64,000 nt of DNA from Vicia villosa (Eukaryota; Streptophyta; Magnoliopsida; Fabales; Fabaceae), in NCBI RefSeq assembly GCF_029867415.1, contig NC_081185.1, positions 30,828,245-30,892,244 of the forward strand, read 5' to 3'. Positions 10,671-23,148 of the stretch are shown here, piece by piece. Below the pieces are notes generated by a model. That model was not told the origin of the DNA. It was given only the letters and a program-made list of their open reading frames with translations, and did not search any database. The position numbers and the translations under genes were made by a program. Within the stretch, counting starts at the first letter, position 1, and each line of letters begins with the position of its first letter.

Positions 10671-11912
10671 AGTTTCTCAAGTCATTCAATGTGAGCAATG
10701 TATGAACTGATCAAGTATTAGTGAACTTCTGATGACTCCAGTGGAGAATACTTCTTAACAACAGAGATTTCTTTTTCACTCTCTTATGATTTCTTCACAT
10801 AGGCTTATGGTTAGTGTATAACAACACTATGAATTGTTTCATCACATACTGAGTATGTGTTGCCTCTTGTGTAACTTCTGATGCATGATTTCATAATTCT
10901 TCTTTTATACTTTCATGCTCAACTTCTCTTCTACAAATTTTCTCTCAAGATTTCTCTGTTATTGCGCTCTGTAGATGTATATTGGATACACTCACTTGAT
11001 GCACCTTTTTGGTGTACCATAGACACACATTCAAGTTTGAAGTTTGATCTATATATATAGCTTGATGAGTTACCGTTGGAATCTAGCCGTTGCAATTGTT
11101 TGAATATTGCTTTGAATGCATTCGTCTCGATTGGCTCATGACGGACAAGTGTTGCTCTTGGCAGAACCTTATCTTCAACATGTTGATTACAATTGATGGC
11201 GTGCTTCTTTGGTTAAACTTGTCTTTCCGATGCGATGCATGTGGCTTGCTTCCTCAATCGACCTTGGGAATTGTTCCTTTTAAATGTTGTAACCGTTTTG
11301 CTTATGATGATGTTTCTAACGGCTTCCCATTTTATTCTAAGCTTTGTATTTTATTTAATTTGTATGCTGAGCTGTAGATTCTTCATTGGTTCACAAGTGA
11401 CTCTGTTGTTATTTGCGTTTTATATGTCACTGCGTTACTCTATCAGAACTTCTGATCTTCTGTTCATGTGATCTTCTTGCTATAACGGATCTTCATGTAT
11501 ATTGATATTCCTTTGAAGCTTCTGATTGTACTTTCTGATTTTGTGCTTGTTGTATGTGAACGTTGATATTTCTGTTTAACTCTTTGAAGATTGTCTTGTT
11601 GAAATCTAGTTCCTTGTGATAATGTTGTAGTTGCATGTTCTTTTGAGCGGGCTTGTTTTACATGTTCTTAATCAGAACATCTGATGAATTTTGGCTTCTT
11701 CAATCTTCTACATGTTTGATTCTTCTTTCATATCTGAGCCAGTTTATGATGTAGTCATTGTACTCTTTTTCTGATGAATCCTGTATAAGGCTTATAGCAT
11801 AATATCTGCACACTAAGTGAAATCATTATTAATAAAATTGTTACTCACAAAATATATGCTTGTTATCATCAAAACCAGATTCTGAACATAGATTATCAAT
11901 CTTGTTCTAACA

Positions 11913-13132
11913 CATTCATCCTAAATCCTAATTCCTTAGCGAATTATGATGAAATCAAGCCTTTGAATTATCAAGAGTTAACCGATAACTATAGGGTATC
12001 CTTATTCCTAGGTGATATCTACTATAGTCTAATCGTACAAAAACCTTAACAACCGCGGTCCAGCTGGTTGTTAACCGTAAATCAATCTTGTTGGTCCAAC
12101 AAAGAAAGCATAAAAACCTTGTACAATTAAATTGAATAAGAAAAAAAATCTATTGATGAACTCATAAATTCAAAATCATTATAGAATCAAATCAGGGACA
12201 CCCCTAGCATGGGGGGGGGGGGTTTAGCTACTCATATCGTTCAAAGAAAATAAAATATAAAATAGAGACATTACAAGAATTGAGATGAAAGTTGATCTTT
12301 AATCGCTTCCGTTCATAAAAATCTTCTTCTCTCCTAAACCCTTGTTTTCTCCAGTCTTTAATCGTGTCTTCTTCTCTCAGCCAAAGAAGTCCTTTTTTCC
12401 TTCGTGAAAACTTTTCTTTATAGTGAAAATCCATTGGTCTTTGTTTGAATTGCCCAAAATGCACCTTTGGGTCAACACTTAATAAAAAATCACAAAAATC
12501 AGTAAAATTAACATTTTAGCCAACAGTGCCCGTGTCAGGCAACATGGGTGGCCGTGTTGGCCCTCTGAACTTAAATTCTCAAAATCACACTCCCAGCACT
12601 GCTGACACGGGTGGCTGTGTTAGGTAACACGGGCCGTGTTAGCCCCTAAATTCCGAATTTGGATTTGATGTCTTCATCAAAATTTTAGCCCTTTTCGTTA
12701 GCAAAATTTTGCCACTAGAACCGCGTCTTTCTGAATTACGAAGCTCTAGTTATGATCAAAATACTACACGCCTATCACGATGAGAAATATGCTGAAAATT
12801 TCCAGATCTCACACTTGCTAACACGGCCGTATCAGCCCCCCTGACTTTCATCTCTGTTGCATTTTTTTGGCCGCGCTTCATCCTAACACGGCCAGTTTCA
12901 GGTGACACAAGTGGTCGTGTCAGACCTCATGTAGCATGATTTTCACTTCCTTCGAAACTCCCCCTTTTGTACTTTTTTGCATTGATTTATCTCGATTTAT
13001 TTCTTTGAGCCTGCAAACAGTAAAATACACAACCAAAGCATAAAATGTAGAAGAATAAAGTAAAATTATTGACAATATAAAGGAAAGGTAACTGAACTAA
13101 CTGATAAATAAACATGTAAAAACCACCGATCA
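11913..13132 (-). mobile_element. Athila-like LTR fragment
   Basis: The sequence aligns over its whole length with 28064-29266, the outer part of the LTR in the 3.47-kb array, with many substitutions. Its right edge is the same LTR terminus (minus strand TGATCG, against TGATCA in the array). No polypurine tract follows it, so this is the outer end of a 5' LTR. Its left part was cut off by the copia LTR ending at 11912. A G-run near 12211-12220 replaces a few bases found in the array copies. Confidence 0.75.
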
Positions 13133-15092
13133 AGGAGACACTCATGGCCTATTCGACCTAAGTTTTGTTTCTATAAGAAAGGGGTTTTGATTCATTTTAC
13201 AGACACCCTATATTCATATGGTCCCTTCTTGGTGCAAGTTTTTCAAAACTTTTTCAATCTCAAAGCTCTCTTCACTTCTCGCTTACATGTATAATTCCCT
13301 TTTTTCTTCTTCTCACATTTTTCTTTTCAACAATGGCAATTATTAAGGATTAGACGAGAATGATAATGCAATAGAGCCTTCCAATAGTAGAGAGTCTGTG
13401 TAGTTATATGTATATTGTATAGAGAATGCAGGGCGAGCGGACGGGATATCGAACATAGGATCTTGGGAATGGGGATGTTTGAGAGTTATGAGAGCACTTT
13501 TGATTCTAGTAGCGATAATGACTTTTTTTTTTCCTGTTCTTTCTCAAAAAATCCAGAGAAGTCAATAGCGACTAATACTTCAAAGAAGACAGGTGTATAA
13601 TGTTAAACATGTGGCTTCATACACAAGACGGAGGTGAATTGTAGAGGTTTGAAAAATGATAGTCTAAAATAAAATTATTTTCTAAAACACGTTTGGATAT
13701 GCACTGGAAAGTAAGGATAAACAATAAGCTAAAAGTAAAAAAGTTAAGGGAAGAGAGATAACAGTAGAGATTTAAAGAGGTTCAGTCTTAATAAAGTGAC
13801 CTACTCTTTTCCCTCAAGAATTGATCTTAAGAGTATCCAATAATGCTTGAGAGCTTTTAGAAAGTTAAGCCTACAATGCCCCTTACACAAGGAAAATAAA
13901 GTTTCAGGTTAACTTTCAACCAAACAACGAACAAAGGAAATAAGCGGTTAGTCTTCATGCCAAACAACGAACAAAACTTTGAGTGGTTAGTCTTTAAGCC
14001 GAACTAACATTTTACACTTTTTAATCTTAAACCAAGTTGGAGTTTTGAGTTGAATATCCTCTGAATCGAACCGAGGTTTTACACGGTTTGGCCACAAATT
14101 GAACCGAGTTTTTTATACCAGGTTGATCTCAAATCGAATAAGATTTTGTACAAGACTGAGCTCAAGAACCGGTGTCAATATTTTTCACTAATTATTATTC
14201 ATGAACCTAGAAGCAGAGCTTTTTTTTTCAAGTGGTGGAGCTCACGAACCAAATGGAGACTTATGCTAATCCCCCAATGAGCTTTTATATAGGTTTAGCT
14301 CCAAACCAAAATAATTACTTCCTAAAGAAGAAGATTTTATTGAAGACGATAAATAAATCTTGATAAATTTATAATAATGACCTTTCTCGAAACAACTTCC
14401 TCACTAAACTCAAGAACGTTTCTCAAAGCGTTATACCTAAAAATATGTGAGAGAAAATAAAAATTATTTAGAGAGAGATTAAGATATAGGAAGGTGAGTC
14501 ATCTCACTTTTTATGAAATAAACCATGGGCAAAATTAGTTACCTAATCTATTAGGAACACACAATAATCAATTATTGCTACCCAAATGGGAAGGTTTTGA
14601 TAGAGGGTCGTTAATATCCATTAAGACATTATCATAATCAATTATAGACTTGATTCTCCTTCATCTAATTGATTAAGCATTTGTTCTAAATGATTGGACA
14701 GTTCCGAAACTTGTCCAAATCAATTTGATAGTTTCCAAATCATCTGGCTAGACTCCAAAAACATTTTAGGTGATTTTATTTATAAAAGAGAGGTTTAAAA
14801 AAAATATTTTTAGTGTGTGTGATTTAGAGATAACGCTTATATAAAGACTCTTGTGTTTTGATCAAACACCATTCACTCAATCAGATACGATCATACAAGC
14901 TTTCACACTTCCTCTATTTCACATTCTAAAGCTTAGAGTCCTTTTTCTATATATACCAATCATATAAGCACTTCACTTGAATCTTCTTGTGGATGAGGCT
15001 TGATATTTTTTCAAGACATACGACATCATCATAGGATATCACTAGTGATAATAAAACTCTAATGCGTTAGCTTGATCAACCATCCTGTGTAT
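13133..15092. other. Unassigned repeat-like region without a gene
   Basis: No recognisable coding sequence. A 61-codon ORF at 13415-13600 has no motif. Local duplications exist, for example ccaaacaacgaacaaa at about 13920 and 13963. The bases up to 15092 are the left flank of the solo LTR that follows. Confidence 0.5.
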
Positions 15093-15097
15093 CTTTG

Positions 15098-16272
15098 TGT
15101 TGGTGTACGCCCTAAAGGCCAATACTTTTGGTACTTGTATCGAATTATTTATAGATAATAAAAGGCATTTCTTTATTATGTTTGCTTTTCCAAAATAATA
15201 AAGTCCCTAAAATAGCTAGTTAGTTTGATAAAATTTTATGTGTGACTTAATCATAAGGATATTATTCTTAAAGCATCCGTAGTCGAGCTTTATTGTGAAG
15301 TGAGATAAAATTAAAGCATTAAGACTATTATGTAGATAGACTGATGATCACATCTCATGGATCAAGGATAAGGAGTAACTGAGTCTTGACATAGGTATGC
15401 ATATTAGGAGTAATATTTATATTGGATTGACCTGTTATGAGAGTACTACATAGAATATTATGCAAAGTGTCATAAGTTATTCTCATGGTGATAGTGGTGT
15501 ATACCACTCTTCAACCTGAAACCACTATGGACCCTAGATGTAGAGTTGAGTACTTTATTGTTGATCTAACATTGTCCTTAACTGGATGACTATAAATACA
15601 GTTGATGGGTACTTCACAAAGCATGTTGAGGGTTATGAGTGACCTAGATGGAATTTGTCCATCCTGCGTAACAGGATAAATGTCTAAGGATCTAATATTA
15701 AACTAGACAAGGGTGACATAATCTATGCCTTGTGTTCAATATAGACATAAAGGCAAAAGAGTAATTGTGCAAAATAATATTATCACTAAAAGGTTTTGTC
15801 ATATTACATGACATTTTCGTGACTTGGGTAGCAATGATGTGTTTCTAGATACTGCTCACTGTTTATTATGTTAAATTCGTGATTTAATATAATTGTCAAC
15901 GTCGCGAGAACTTATAGGATCACACACATAAGGACAAATTAATAAGAGAAATAGTAAATAAGGAATATTATAAGATACAATGTACTTGAGAGAATTGTGG
16001 AACACTGTAAGGTACGATGTACTTAAGTGAAATATGGAACATCGTATAATATAATAATAGTTATTATTATTATTTTTTATAATAATTATTAAATATAATA
16101 ATAAAATATGTTTACTATTATTTTATTATTTATTATTATTATTATTAATATTATTATATGGTGCACTTAAGTTGGGCTTTTTAGCTTGCAGCCCACACAA
16201 GTGGTTCTATAAATACAACCCTTGTGCTTAAGCTTTCTCACTTGATGAAATTAGGTTTATGAAACCCTGGCC

Positions 16273-16307
<35 letters not shown>

Positions 16308-16503
16308 AAGTTTGTCTATTCGTGTCGACTGAGTAAAGGCGTTGTTCTTTATCAACACTCATGATCATTCATCCATATTTGCATCAAAGTTGTTAATCAC
16401 CACAAGAGGAAATCATTCTATCACTGATCATGCATCATTCTTAAGGATCAACTAAAGGGAAATTTTTGTTTTCCGATGCGCTTTGTATCGCAATTTCCTT
16501 TCA
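15098..16503 (+). mobile_element. Solo LTR of a Ty1-copia element
   Basis: This 1406-bp unit starts TGTTGGTGTACG and ends TTTCCTTTCA. It is flanked by the perfect 5-bp target duplication CTTTG (15093-15097 and 16504-16508), with no primer site or internal region. It contains a TA-rich tract near 16040-16160, a possible TATA box (tctataaat, about 16206) and a CT microsatellite (about 16278-16306). Its last 350 bp resemble the minus-strand LTR piece at 25942-26302. Recombination between the two LTRs of a full element would explain the solo form. Confidence 0.85.
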
Positions 16504-16559
16504 CTTTGACCGCTTTAGTATTTGCTTGCCATCATGAAATATTGTCATTAAAACCACTT

Positions 16560-17284
16560 CAATAGTTGTTACAACTTCAAGTGTTGTCATCATCAACATT
16601 ATGATGTTATAGTAGGGCCAAGCATATCTTGCTTATCTATGAGCTTTGATAACTGACTATTTATACCTGTAAGCCTATATTTCCACATTCTCCTTAGTTA
16701 TCTTCTCAATATTTATTTTGGACACATATTCAATAAATAGGCAATTGTGCATACCGCTTCTCCCCACAACTCTTTCGACAAGTTCTTCCCTTTCAACATG
16801 CTTCCCATCATGTTCATAATCGATCCATTCTTTCTTTCGGAAAATCATTTTACTGTGGTGTATATGGTGGTACTACCAAATGTAATATCCCATCTTGATC
16901 ACAAAACTTTCCAAAGTCATTTGAGACGTATTCGCCTCCACCGTCCATTTTGAGAACTTTGAGCTTGTGACCGCTTTTCCACTCAACCATGGACTTGATC
17001 TTCTTAAACATTTTGAATACCTTATCTTTTCTCTTGATTAGTTATGTCTATAACTTTCTATTATAATCGTTGATGAATGTGACAAAATATTTATTGCCAC
17101 CAATCAAATCGACTTGCATAAGCCCACATACATCGGAATACACCATCTCAAGATGATGCTTGGTTCTACAACCTGCATCGTAGCGGAATTTACCCTTATG
17201 TTGCTTAGGTTGCACATATTCCTCACAAATTTTAGCCGGTATGTTGATTAATGGCAACCCCATTATTATTCCGTTCTTTTGCAA
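16560..17284 (-). pseudogene. Copia integrase remnant
   Basis: Minus-strand translation gives the GAG-pre-integrase zinc-finger end (CEEYVQPKQHK), the start of the integrase core (YSDVCGLMQVD, then FVTFINDY) and, further on, KMDGGGEYVS and VPPYTPQ. These are the first and second catalytic-Asp regions of a Ty1-copia integrase. Stops and frame changes break it. The alignment fades at about 16560-16600, close to the solo LTR inserted at 16504, and no RT is found in the window. Confidence 0.8.
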
Positions 17285-17624
17285 AGTATTGAGATCTCTA
17301 AAATTGAGATGCCCATGATGATAATTACATATCCACTAGTCTCGACTAGCCACTATAGCAAGACATCTATGCTCCATAACCTTCAGCTCAACCTTGAAAG
17401 TTCTATTAGCAATCATAGGAGCTTTTAGGACCAAAATCTCGTTTGCGTCCATAACTCGTAACACCTTGTTCTCCATACGAATCTTGTAATCCTTCTCAAG
17501 CAGTTGGCCAATACTTAGAAGGTAACATTTTATTCTTGGAATGTAAAATACATCTTTGATCAAGGAATTTCCACCATCCTTTCTCATGGTCAAAATATCA
17601 CCGATCCCATCGGCCGCTAGAGTG
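17285..17624 (-). pseudogene. Copia protease C-terminal and pre-integrase remnant
   Basis: The minus strand encodes TLAADGIGDI, then FYIPRIKCYLLSIGQLLEKDY, then EHRCLAIVASRD, the typical order after the protease of a copia polyprotein. An in-frame TAG at 17336-17338 follows SRD, after which the HLNFRDLN motif resumes. The upstream protease half lies beyond the inserted LTR, at 21861-22125. Confidence 0.8.
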
Positions 17625-17629
17625 GTGTT

Positions 17630-20600
17630 GTTGCACCCCAAAATTTGCCCACTTAATTTTACATCCATCTGGCTTAAGCTTCGCATCTCATTAGCATACC
17701 TTTATTAGGTCATTTGCATGATTTCACATTCATTCATTAAGTAAAACAAAAAGGATGGGATCAAGGATCTTTAAAGGTCAGAGTTTCGTTGGTGCTTTGA
17801 GGCTCTCGTCCTCACTTGGGCTACAAAGGGGTTGTCCTTCATCCAAACTCATCAAGGGTGAAGGTAAGTTTATGACTGAGTTCGTTCGCACTAGGGTGTA
17901 GTCCCTCCGTCATCCTGAGGCGCTCAAATTCAAGGATGAGAGTCTCCTTTGATTCATGATGAGATACATTTCATATGCGTTGGATTAAGGTTCTTGTTCG
18001 TGTGGATTAGAATTTTGTTTCGAAGGTATATTAAGTGTGCATAACCAAAAATTAAGGGTTCCTCATTCATGGTTAGGCTTGTGAAGATTATGGGCAGAGT
18101 TTAATCTCAAGGGATATTCTACTTTGGTAAGGGGAGTATTTATTCAAGAGATTTTCATAAGTCTCCTGTTGATTAAAATTGGATCAAAATTGCTGGAGCA
18201 TAATAAGGTTAATGATGTATTCTTATGATTTTCTTAGCATACAAAGAATAAGACTCAAGGTTATACATCATTCAAAGTTCATCATCAAAGTCTTTGTTCA
18301 TTGCAAAAAGTCAAATTCCATTATAAAGATCCAAGAATCATTACATTTCCAAATCTTCACAAGGACCATCTATGAATCACAATTCAATACATCCAAGGAA
18401 CATTTTCATTACATATCCATCTCATGACAAAATCAAGCATATTACATCAAGACAAACTACACAAAATTTGCTCTTAGCCTACTGTTCTAATCTTAAGCTT
18501 CCATCAATGGTGTGTTTGCTTCAAAGCTTCAAGCCATTCAACCAAGACAATATGTAACCCTGCATCACAAAAAGTCAGCTCCTACAGAGACTTGCTGCTA
18601 CCTGCTCACCTGCATAAAACCAAATAAAATAAAATCAGCCCATGCTTCAGCAATTCACCAACAGACTAAAAAATACAGCATCTCAATCAGTCCCTAAATT
18701 AAACCATACTCACCCTCAAACTACCTACATCCATACCATCACAAACATATCTAACGCCCTGCATCAGTTCAAAAACAGAAAACACATATACTAAACTCTT
18801 TCTTCACATCCCACCACCAATATCAAAATCACAATACACATACATACTCACATTATTCTGGAGAAAAACAGATTCAAGCAATGCATATACAAGAAAATAC
18901 GGTCTACTACATTCACGGAAATCACTTAAAAGCTTGCAGCTCTATAGGCCATGGCATGGAATGCACTAAAGAGTTAACTATGTCAAGATCAAATACACAT
19001 TACAAAGGTACAATGCAGTGAGTTATTTATAGAGTCAGTGCAGCCAAATCCGATGCGAATACGTTGCAACTCAAAGAAGAAAAAGAAAGCACCTGTTGTT
19101 AAAAAATTTATAAAGGTGTCACATTTCTTGTTCCACTATTGTTGGCTGAATCATTTCGAATACGTCACTACAAGGCCTGCCCTGCAAAGAAATAGAAAAG
19201 ACCAGCTCAGTTCACTTCATTCCAGACTAACCATCAACACTAATTCCAAACAAAATTCCCTAACAAACCTACAACTAACTTTTTCTAACACTCATAACAG
19301 AAAAAACAGATTTTAACTAACTTCTACATCTTCTAACTAACTTTTAAACCTTTTTCAACAAACCCCTGTAACTATAACCACCTATAACATAATGTAACTA
19401 ACCTCTCCACTTAACTCAATCCTCACCCTTAATCTCATGACTTACTCCCTCTAATCCAATGGCTCAGAATCTCCTCCCTCAATTGAATTTCACTCTCTCA
19501 ACCTCTATATATTCTTATCACCTCCACGATTATCAGGTTTTAGCCACCATTTTACACACGCAAATTCACTCTAACCACACTTCACTCAATTCAACAGGGA
19601 GGGGTCTGAATTCTCCATTATCTTCTCTGCAACTCTCTTATCCATTCATCTTTCTTTCTCTCCTCTCATTCCCCACACTCAAAGCTCCTCACAAAGCGTC
19701 TTCAGAGCCATCACCAGGCTCTGAAAGAGGCTGAGCTAAGCCTCATTTCATCGCCGGCAAATCGTCACCTTCACCATCATCAATTCCCAATTTTTATCTC
19801 ACAATCGCGACAACTCAAACGCAGAAAGATCCACACACGGAAAAGATAAAAGAAGAAATAGAAGAAGCAGAAATTGAAAGAAGAACAAAGATTTAAGCAA
19901 CTGAAAATTACCTGAAGAACTCGCGTTTATTTCGCCAAGCTAGCTGGAGCTTCACCTCTGGTATCTTCATCTCACACGCTTTCTTCAACCCAGGTACGTC
20001 CAATCTTCCTCATCTTCCAATTGGAGTGATATCTTGTTATAAACATTGTTGTCGATCCAATTCTTCTCCTAATTGCGCGAATATTTAGATGTTACTTCTC
20101 TAATCTCCGATTCCAGAACCTAGGGTTCGCTCTTTCCCTTCTTCGATCTGAATATTTGCGCATTCCTCTTGTTAAATTGATGGGAAATTCAGGTTTAGGG
20201 CGTGATTTTAGGGGGAGTTCGTGTTTAGAACTCGTTGATTCGAGACGGAACGGTAGTTTACAGAGAGGTCGGTCGCCGGAGGCGCCGTTCGCGAAGAGAG
20301 GTTAGGGGAGAGTCTGAACATGAGAAGATGGAACGTGGCAATAGAAAACCCTAGTTTTCCCTTTCAATAATAATTAAGTTATTTAGTTAATTGAATTAAT
20401 TAGGAATTAACTGAGTTTAGCTAACATTTATTCAGATTAATTGGATTAATAAACCTTAACTAAAATCTAATTAAACCAACATAATTTCTGATGAACCAAT
20501 CTCTCTTGGGCCATGAAATTGCTATTCCAACACCCCTGGCCCATGCATCTCCTTCATAAAAAATCTGTAACAAAAACTATGTTATTGGGCCAGACTCAAT

Positions 20601-21855
20601 GGGCCCTGCGCCCTTGATTTTCACACCCTTGTATTCATTTCATACCCCCTGTTTCCTTTTGTTTTCAATTAATATTTTAGGTTCTTACTTATAATTTTTC
20701 CAACTTCTTTTTAGGTAACAAAATCACTATTTTGCTCCTATCATTTTTAGACTTTAATACATATTTTGTCATATAAAAAATGTTCATAAAAAAAAATACT
20801 AGTTTTAGGCTATTTGTTTTTAGTCTTTTTACTTGATTTGTAATTCAATTTCCCCCATAAAAATCAATAAAAATAGTAGTATTTTATTTCACTTTTGTAC
20901 TATATTTTTGACTTGTTACTTCATGCTTGTGTGTAATTTTGCACCATTATATCATTCTCAATTTTTTGCTTCTAATGTGACTTTATTTTCATGTCTCCTT
21001 TAATCCTAACTTTAGGTAGAAACCATGATAACATTAGGATCTAGAAATTCTCATTTTGACACTTAGGCTAGTTATTAGGCTAGTTTCCCATTTCTTTTCC
21101 TTTTCAACTTTAAAACACCTAACAAATACTTGACTTAATTTCCCTTAAAAAATACCAAGTAAACACCTAAAAAATGATTAATAAAGGTCAGACTAATAAA
21201 AAGGGAATGGACACACTCGTATCCCTTGTTTAAGGGAACCACCTGAGTGAAAGTTCCCAATCTAAAAAACACCAACAAGAGTAATTTGAGTCTCCCTTGT
21301 TTAAGGGGTGTACCCGAAACGCTCGACAAATCTCTCTCTTCTCTCTTGCCTTCAGGGCATTCTTTCTCCTAATCAGACACGTTATTTCCGCTCCATTCCC
21401 AGCTTAAGACTCCAGAGGTCGAGCAGCGGAGTGCGAATGTAACTGTTCAACTAAAAAACACAAAAACAAACTAAAATTTTTGAGCCGAACTACGGCGCTC
21501 TGATTCCTGAAAAGGATACGTATGCATTAGGTCGCAGGGCCTAAGCGAGCACAACTATTTATAAACCTTATTTTCCCCGTGTTTCTTCTTCTTTCCTTTG
21601 CATGCATTCCCTTTGCATTAAGCTTTAGATTTATACACCCTTTAGATAGCAATAAACATAGGTGGATACCATCGAGTACGATGGGCGTGAGGGGTGCTAG
21701 TACCTTCCCCTTGCGTAACCGACTCCCGTACCTTATCTCTGGTCGCAAGACCTTTTCTTATCCTTTCTTTATTCTAGGTTTTCTGATATTCCTTTCCCTA
21801 TGGGATAAATATATTAGTGGCGACTCTGTTGTTCATATTTCGCGAGCGTGCGTCA
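17630..21855 (+). mobile_element. Ogre/Tat-type solo LTR (4.2 kb)
   Basis: It begins TGTTGCACCCC and ends GTGCGTCA, with the perfect target duplication GGTGT at 17625-17629 and 21856-21860. No primer site or internal region is attached. A TATA-like CTCTATATATTC lies at about 19501. Near its 3' end are the hairpin CCATCG-AGTA-CGATGG (21669-21684), the conserved GAGGGGTGCTAGTACC motif and the primer-site-like decamer TGGCGACTCT (21818-21827). Short ORFs inside it (for example 19038-19316 and 21579-21890) show no domain and are treated as chance. Confidence 0.9.
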
Positions 21856-21860
21856 GGTGT

Positions 21861-22125
21861 CATATGAGAACTTCACTTTGTTCTTTGTAGCACAATGGAT
21901 TTTCAAAAATCAATCCTTCCTCTCCATCATATGCTTTGAACAACCGAAGTCTAAATACCATTCCTCGCTGCTTTGAACTACTTCTCTCACAGTTACCGCT
22001 ATGTTTTCTTCCGCCTGTAACTGATTATAACTTTTACGTAACCGGTTATGACATGTTTCTGCAGCGTTCTTGGAATTGATGCTGCCGTTGTCCTGCAGCC
22101 TATTGTTGGTGCATTCTTTGCTCAT
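21861..22125 (-). pseudogene. Copia protease N-terminal remnant
   Basis: The minus strand reads EEWYLDFGCSKHMM, the copia protease signature (normally LDSGCS.HM). The catalytic-triad serine is replaced by phenylalanine (DFG instead of DSG). A TGA ends the frame soon after. The rest of the protease domain continues at 17624 on the far side of the solo LTR, in a frame that matches if the LTR and one copy of GGTGT are ignored. Confidence 0.8.
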
Positions 22126-22620
22126 GAGCCTTAAGAGAGATTTGTAGCTCCTCTTTGCTCATTGTCGCAAGATCCTTTGATTCCTCAATTGATATAATGT
22201 AATCAAATCTTGCCATAAAAAGGCAAGATTTTCGCGACAACATTCTGCTATGTAATAGTTTCTCCACATGCTTTTATTTTGTTCACTAATCAAGTAATTA
22301 TCGTCATGTAATTGTTGATTGTCTCATTTTCCTCCATTTGAATTAATTCAAGTTGACGTTTTTGAGTTTTTAACCTCACCACCCTCACCTTGTCAAACTT
22401 TGCGTATGCCTTTTTCAAGATTCCCCACGCTTGCTTTGACGATTCTCAATCTCCAACTTTCTCAAAGTTATCACCATCCACACATTGATGAGTCAAAAAT
22501 AGAGCTTTGAAATATTTCTTCTTCTCTTCTTTATGCGTTGCTCGTTGGGCATCTGTTGCACCTTTGACAAGAGGATTCATCCCGTTCTTGATCACTTCAA
22601 GAACTTCTTTGGTAGCCAAG
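22126..22620 (-). pseudogene. Copia gag remnant (UBN2-like)
   Basis: By minus-strand translation in shifting frames I read fragments such as LFLTHQCVDGDNFEKV, WGILKKAY, LIQMEEN, AKILRSL and EESKDLA. These are in the order of the copia gag domain (UBN2/gag-polypeptide). Several frameshifts and stops are present. It lies between the 5' LTR (22762-23148) and the protease remnant, as expected for the element. Confidence 0.65.
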
Positions 22621-22761
22621 CAACACTTTCATTTTTTTGCACCATTTGTCGTAATTCTTCTAATCAAGAACGGGTAGGTTTGTAGGGATTCTTTTATTGG
22701 AGACAAAATTTACGTTGCACACAAGGTATTTGGTGGATCGAACCAGACTCAAGATGCTAAA

Positions 22762-23148
22762 TGTTAGAACTTGGATTCACTTGGTTGGTGAAAATAAAGG
22801 GTTTGAATGTGGAGAGTGAGAGGGAGAGTGAGAGAGAATATTTTTATTAACATTGACAACAATACCTCCAAGTTATTTATATGTTTACAAGTGGATTGAG
22901 ATACAAACAACAAGCCAAATAACAAAAAGTTGAAAATTTACAACTGCTGCGAAACAGAAAAATACTAACAGTGTTAATCAGTTACTACAAATGCGTAACC
23001 GATTACACCATATACAAAATCACTTATTTTCAACTTATTTGACTTTCAGCTTATTTGACTTTTTCTCACACTTGTAACCGAGTACAAAACCGATTACAAT
23101 CCCGTAGTATCCAATTAGAATCCTTGAATTATAGTTTTTCACTTAACA
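22762..23148 (-). repeat. 5' LTR of the degenerate copia element
   Basis: This 387-bp segment, read on the minus strand, starts TGTTAAGTG and ends GTTCTAACA, giving a 5-bp terminal inverted repeat TGTTA/TAACA. The order LTR, gag, protease, integrase then runs leftwards. The site expected for a Met-tRNA primer just inside it reads TTTAGCATCTTGAG and is a poor match. No 3' LTR is seen to the left. Confidence 0.65.

Larger units (their letters stand above)
9810..11912 (-). mobile_element. Copia LTR fragment, SIRE/Maximus-like
   Basis: Read on the minus strand from 11912 it starts TGTTAGAACAAGATTG and soon has TTTTGATGATAACAAG. That closely matches the start of the plus-strand copia LTR at 60526. 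A TATA-like run lies at about 11049-11060. No LTR 3' end or Met-tRNA primer site is seen before 9810, where the Ogre/Tat element begins, so the remainder was probably separated by that insertion. The longest ORFs within it (95, 78 and 67 codons) have no recognisable domain. Confidence 0.6.

Noticed and set aside
12208..12222. G-run as a G-quadruplex
   Set aside because: A single uninterrupted G tract with no further G-runs nearby; more likely slippage in a decayed LTR.
13133..15092. A protein-coding gene in the unassigned interval
   Set aside because: No ORF with a recognisable domain on either strand; composition and local duplications look like decayed repeat DNA.
16278..16306. CT microsatellite as a regulatory GAGA-type element
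   Set aside because: Simple repeat in a solo LTR; nothing nearby supports a regulatory role.
16747..16953. 68-codon plus-strand ORF
   Set aside because: It is the antisense of the copia integrase remnant.
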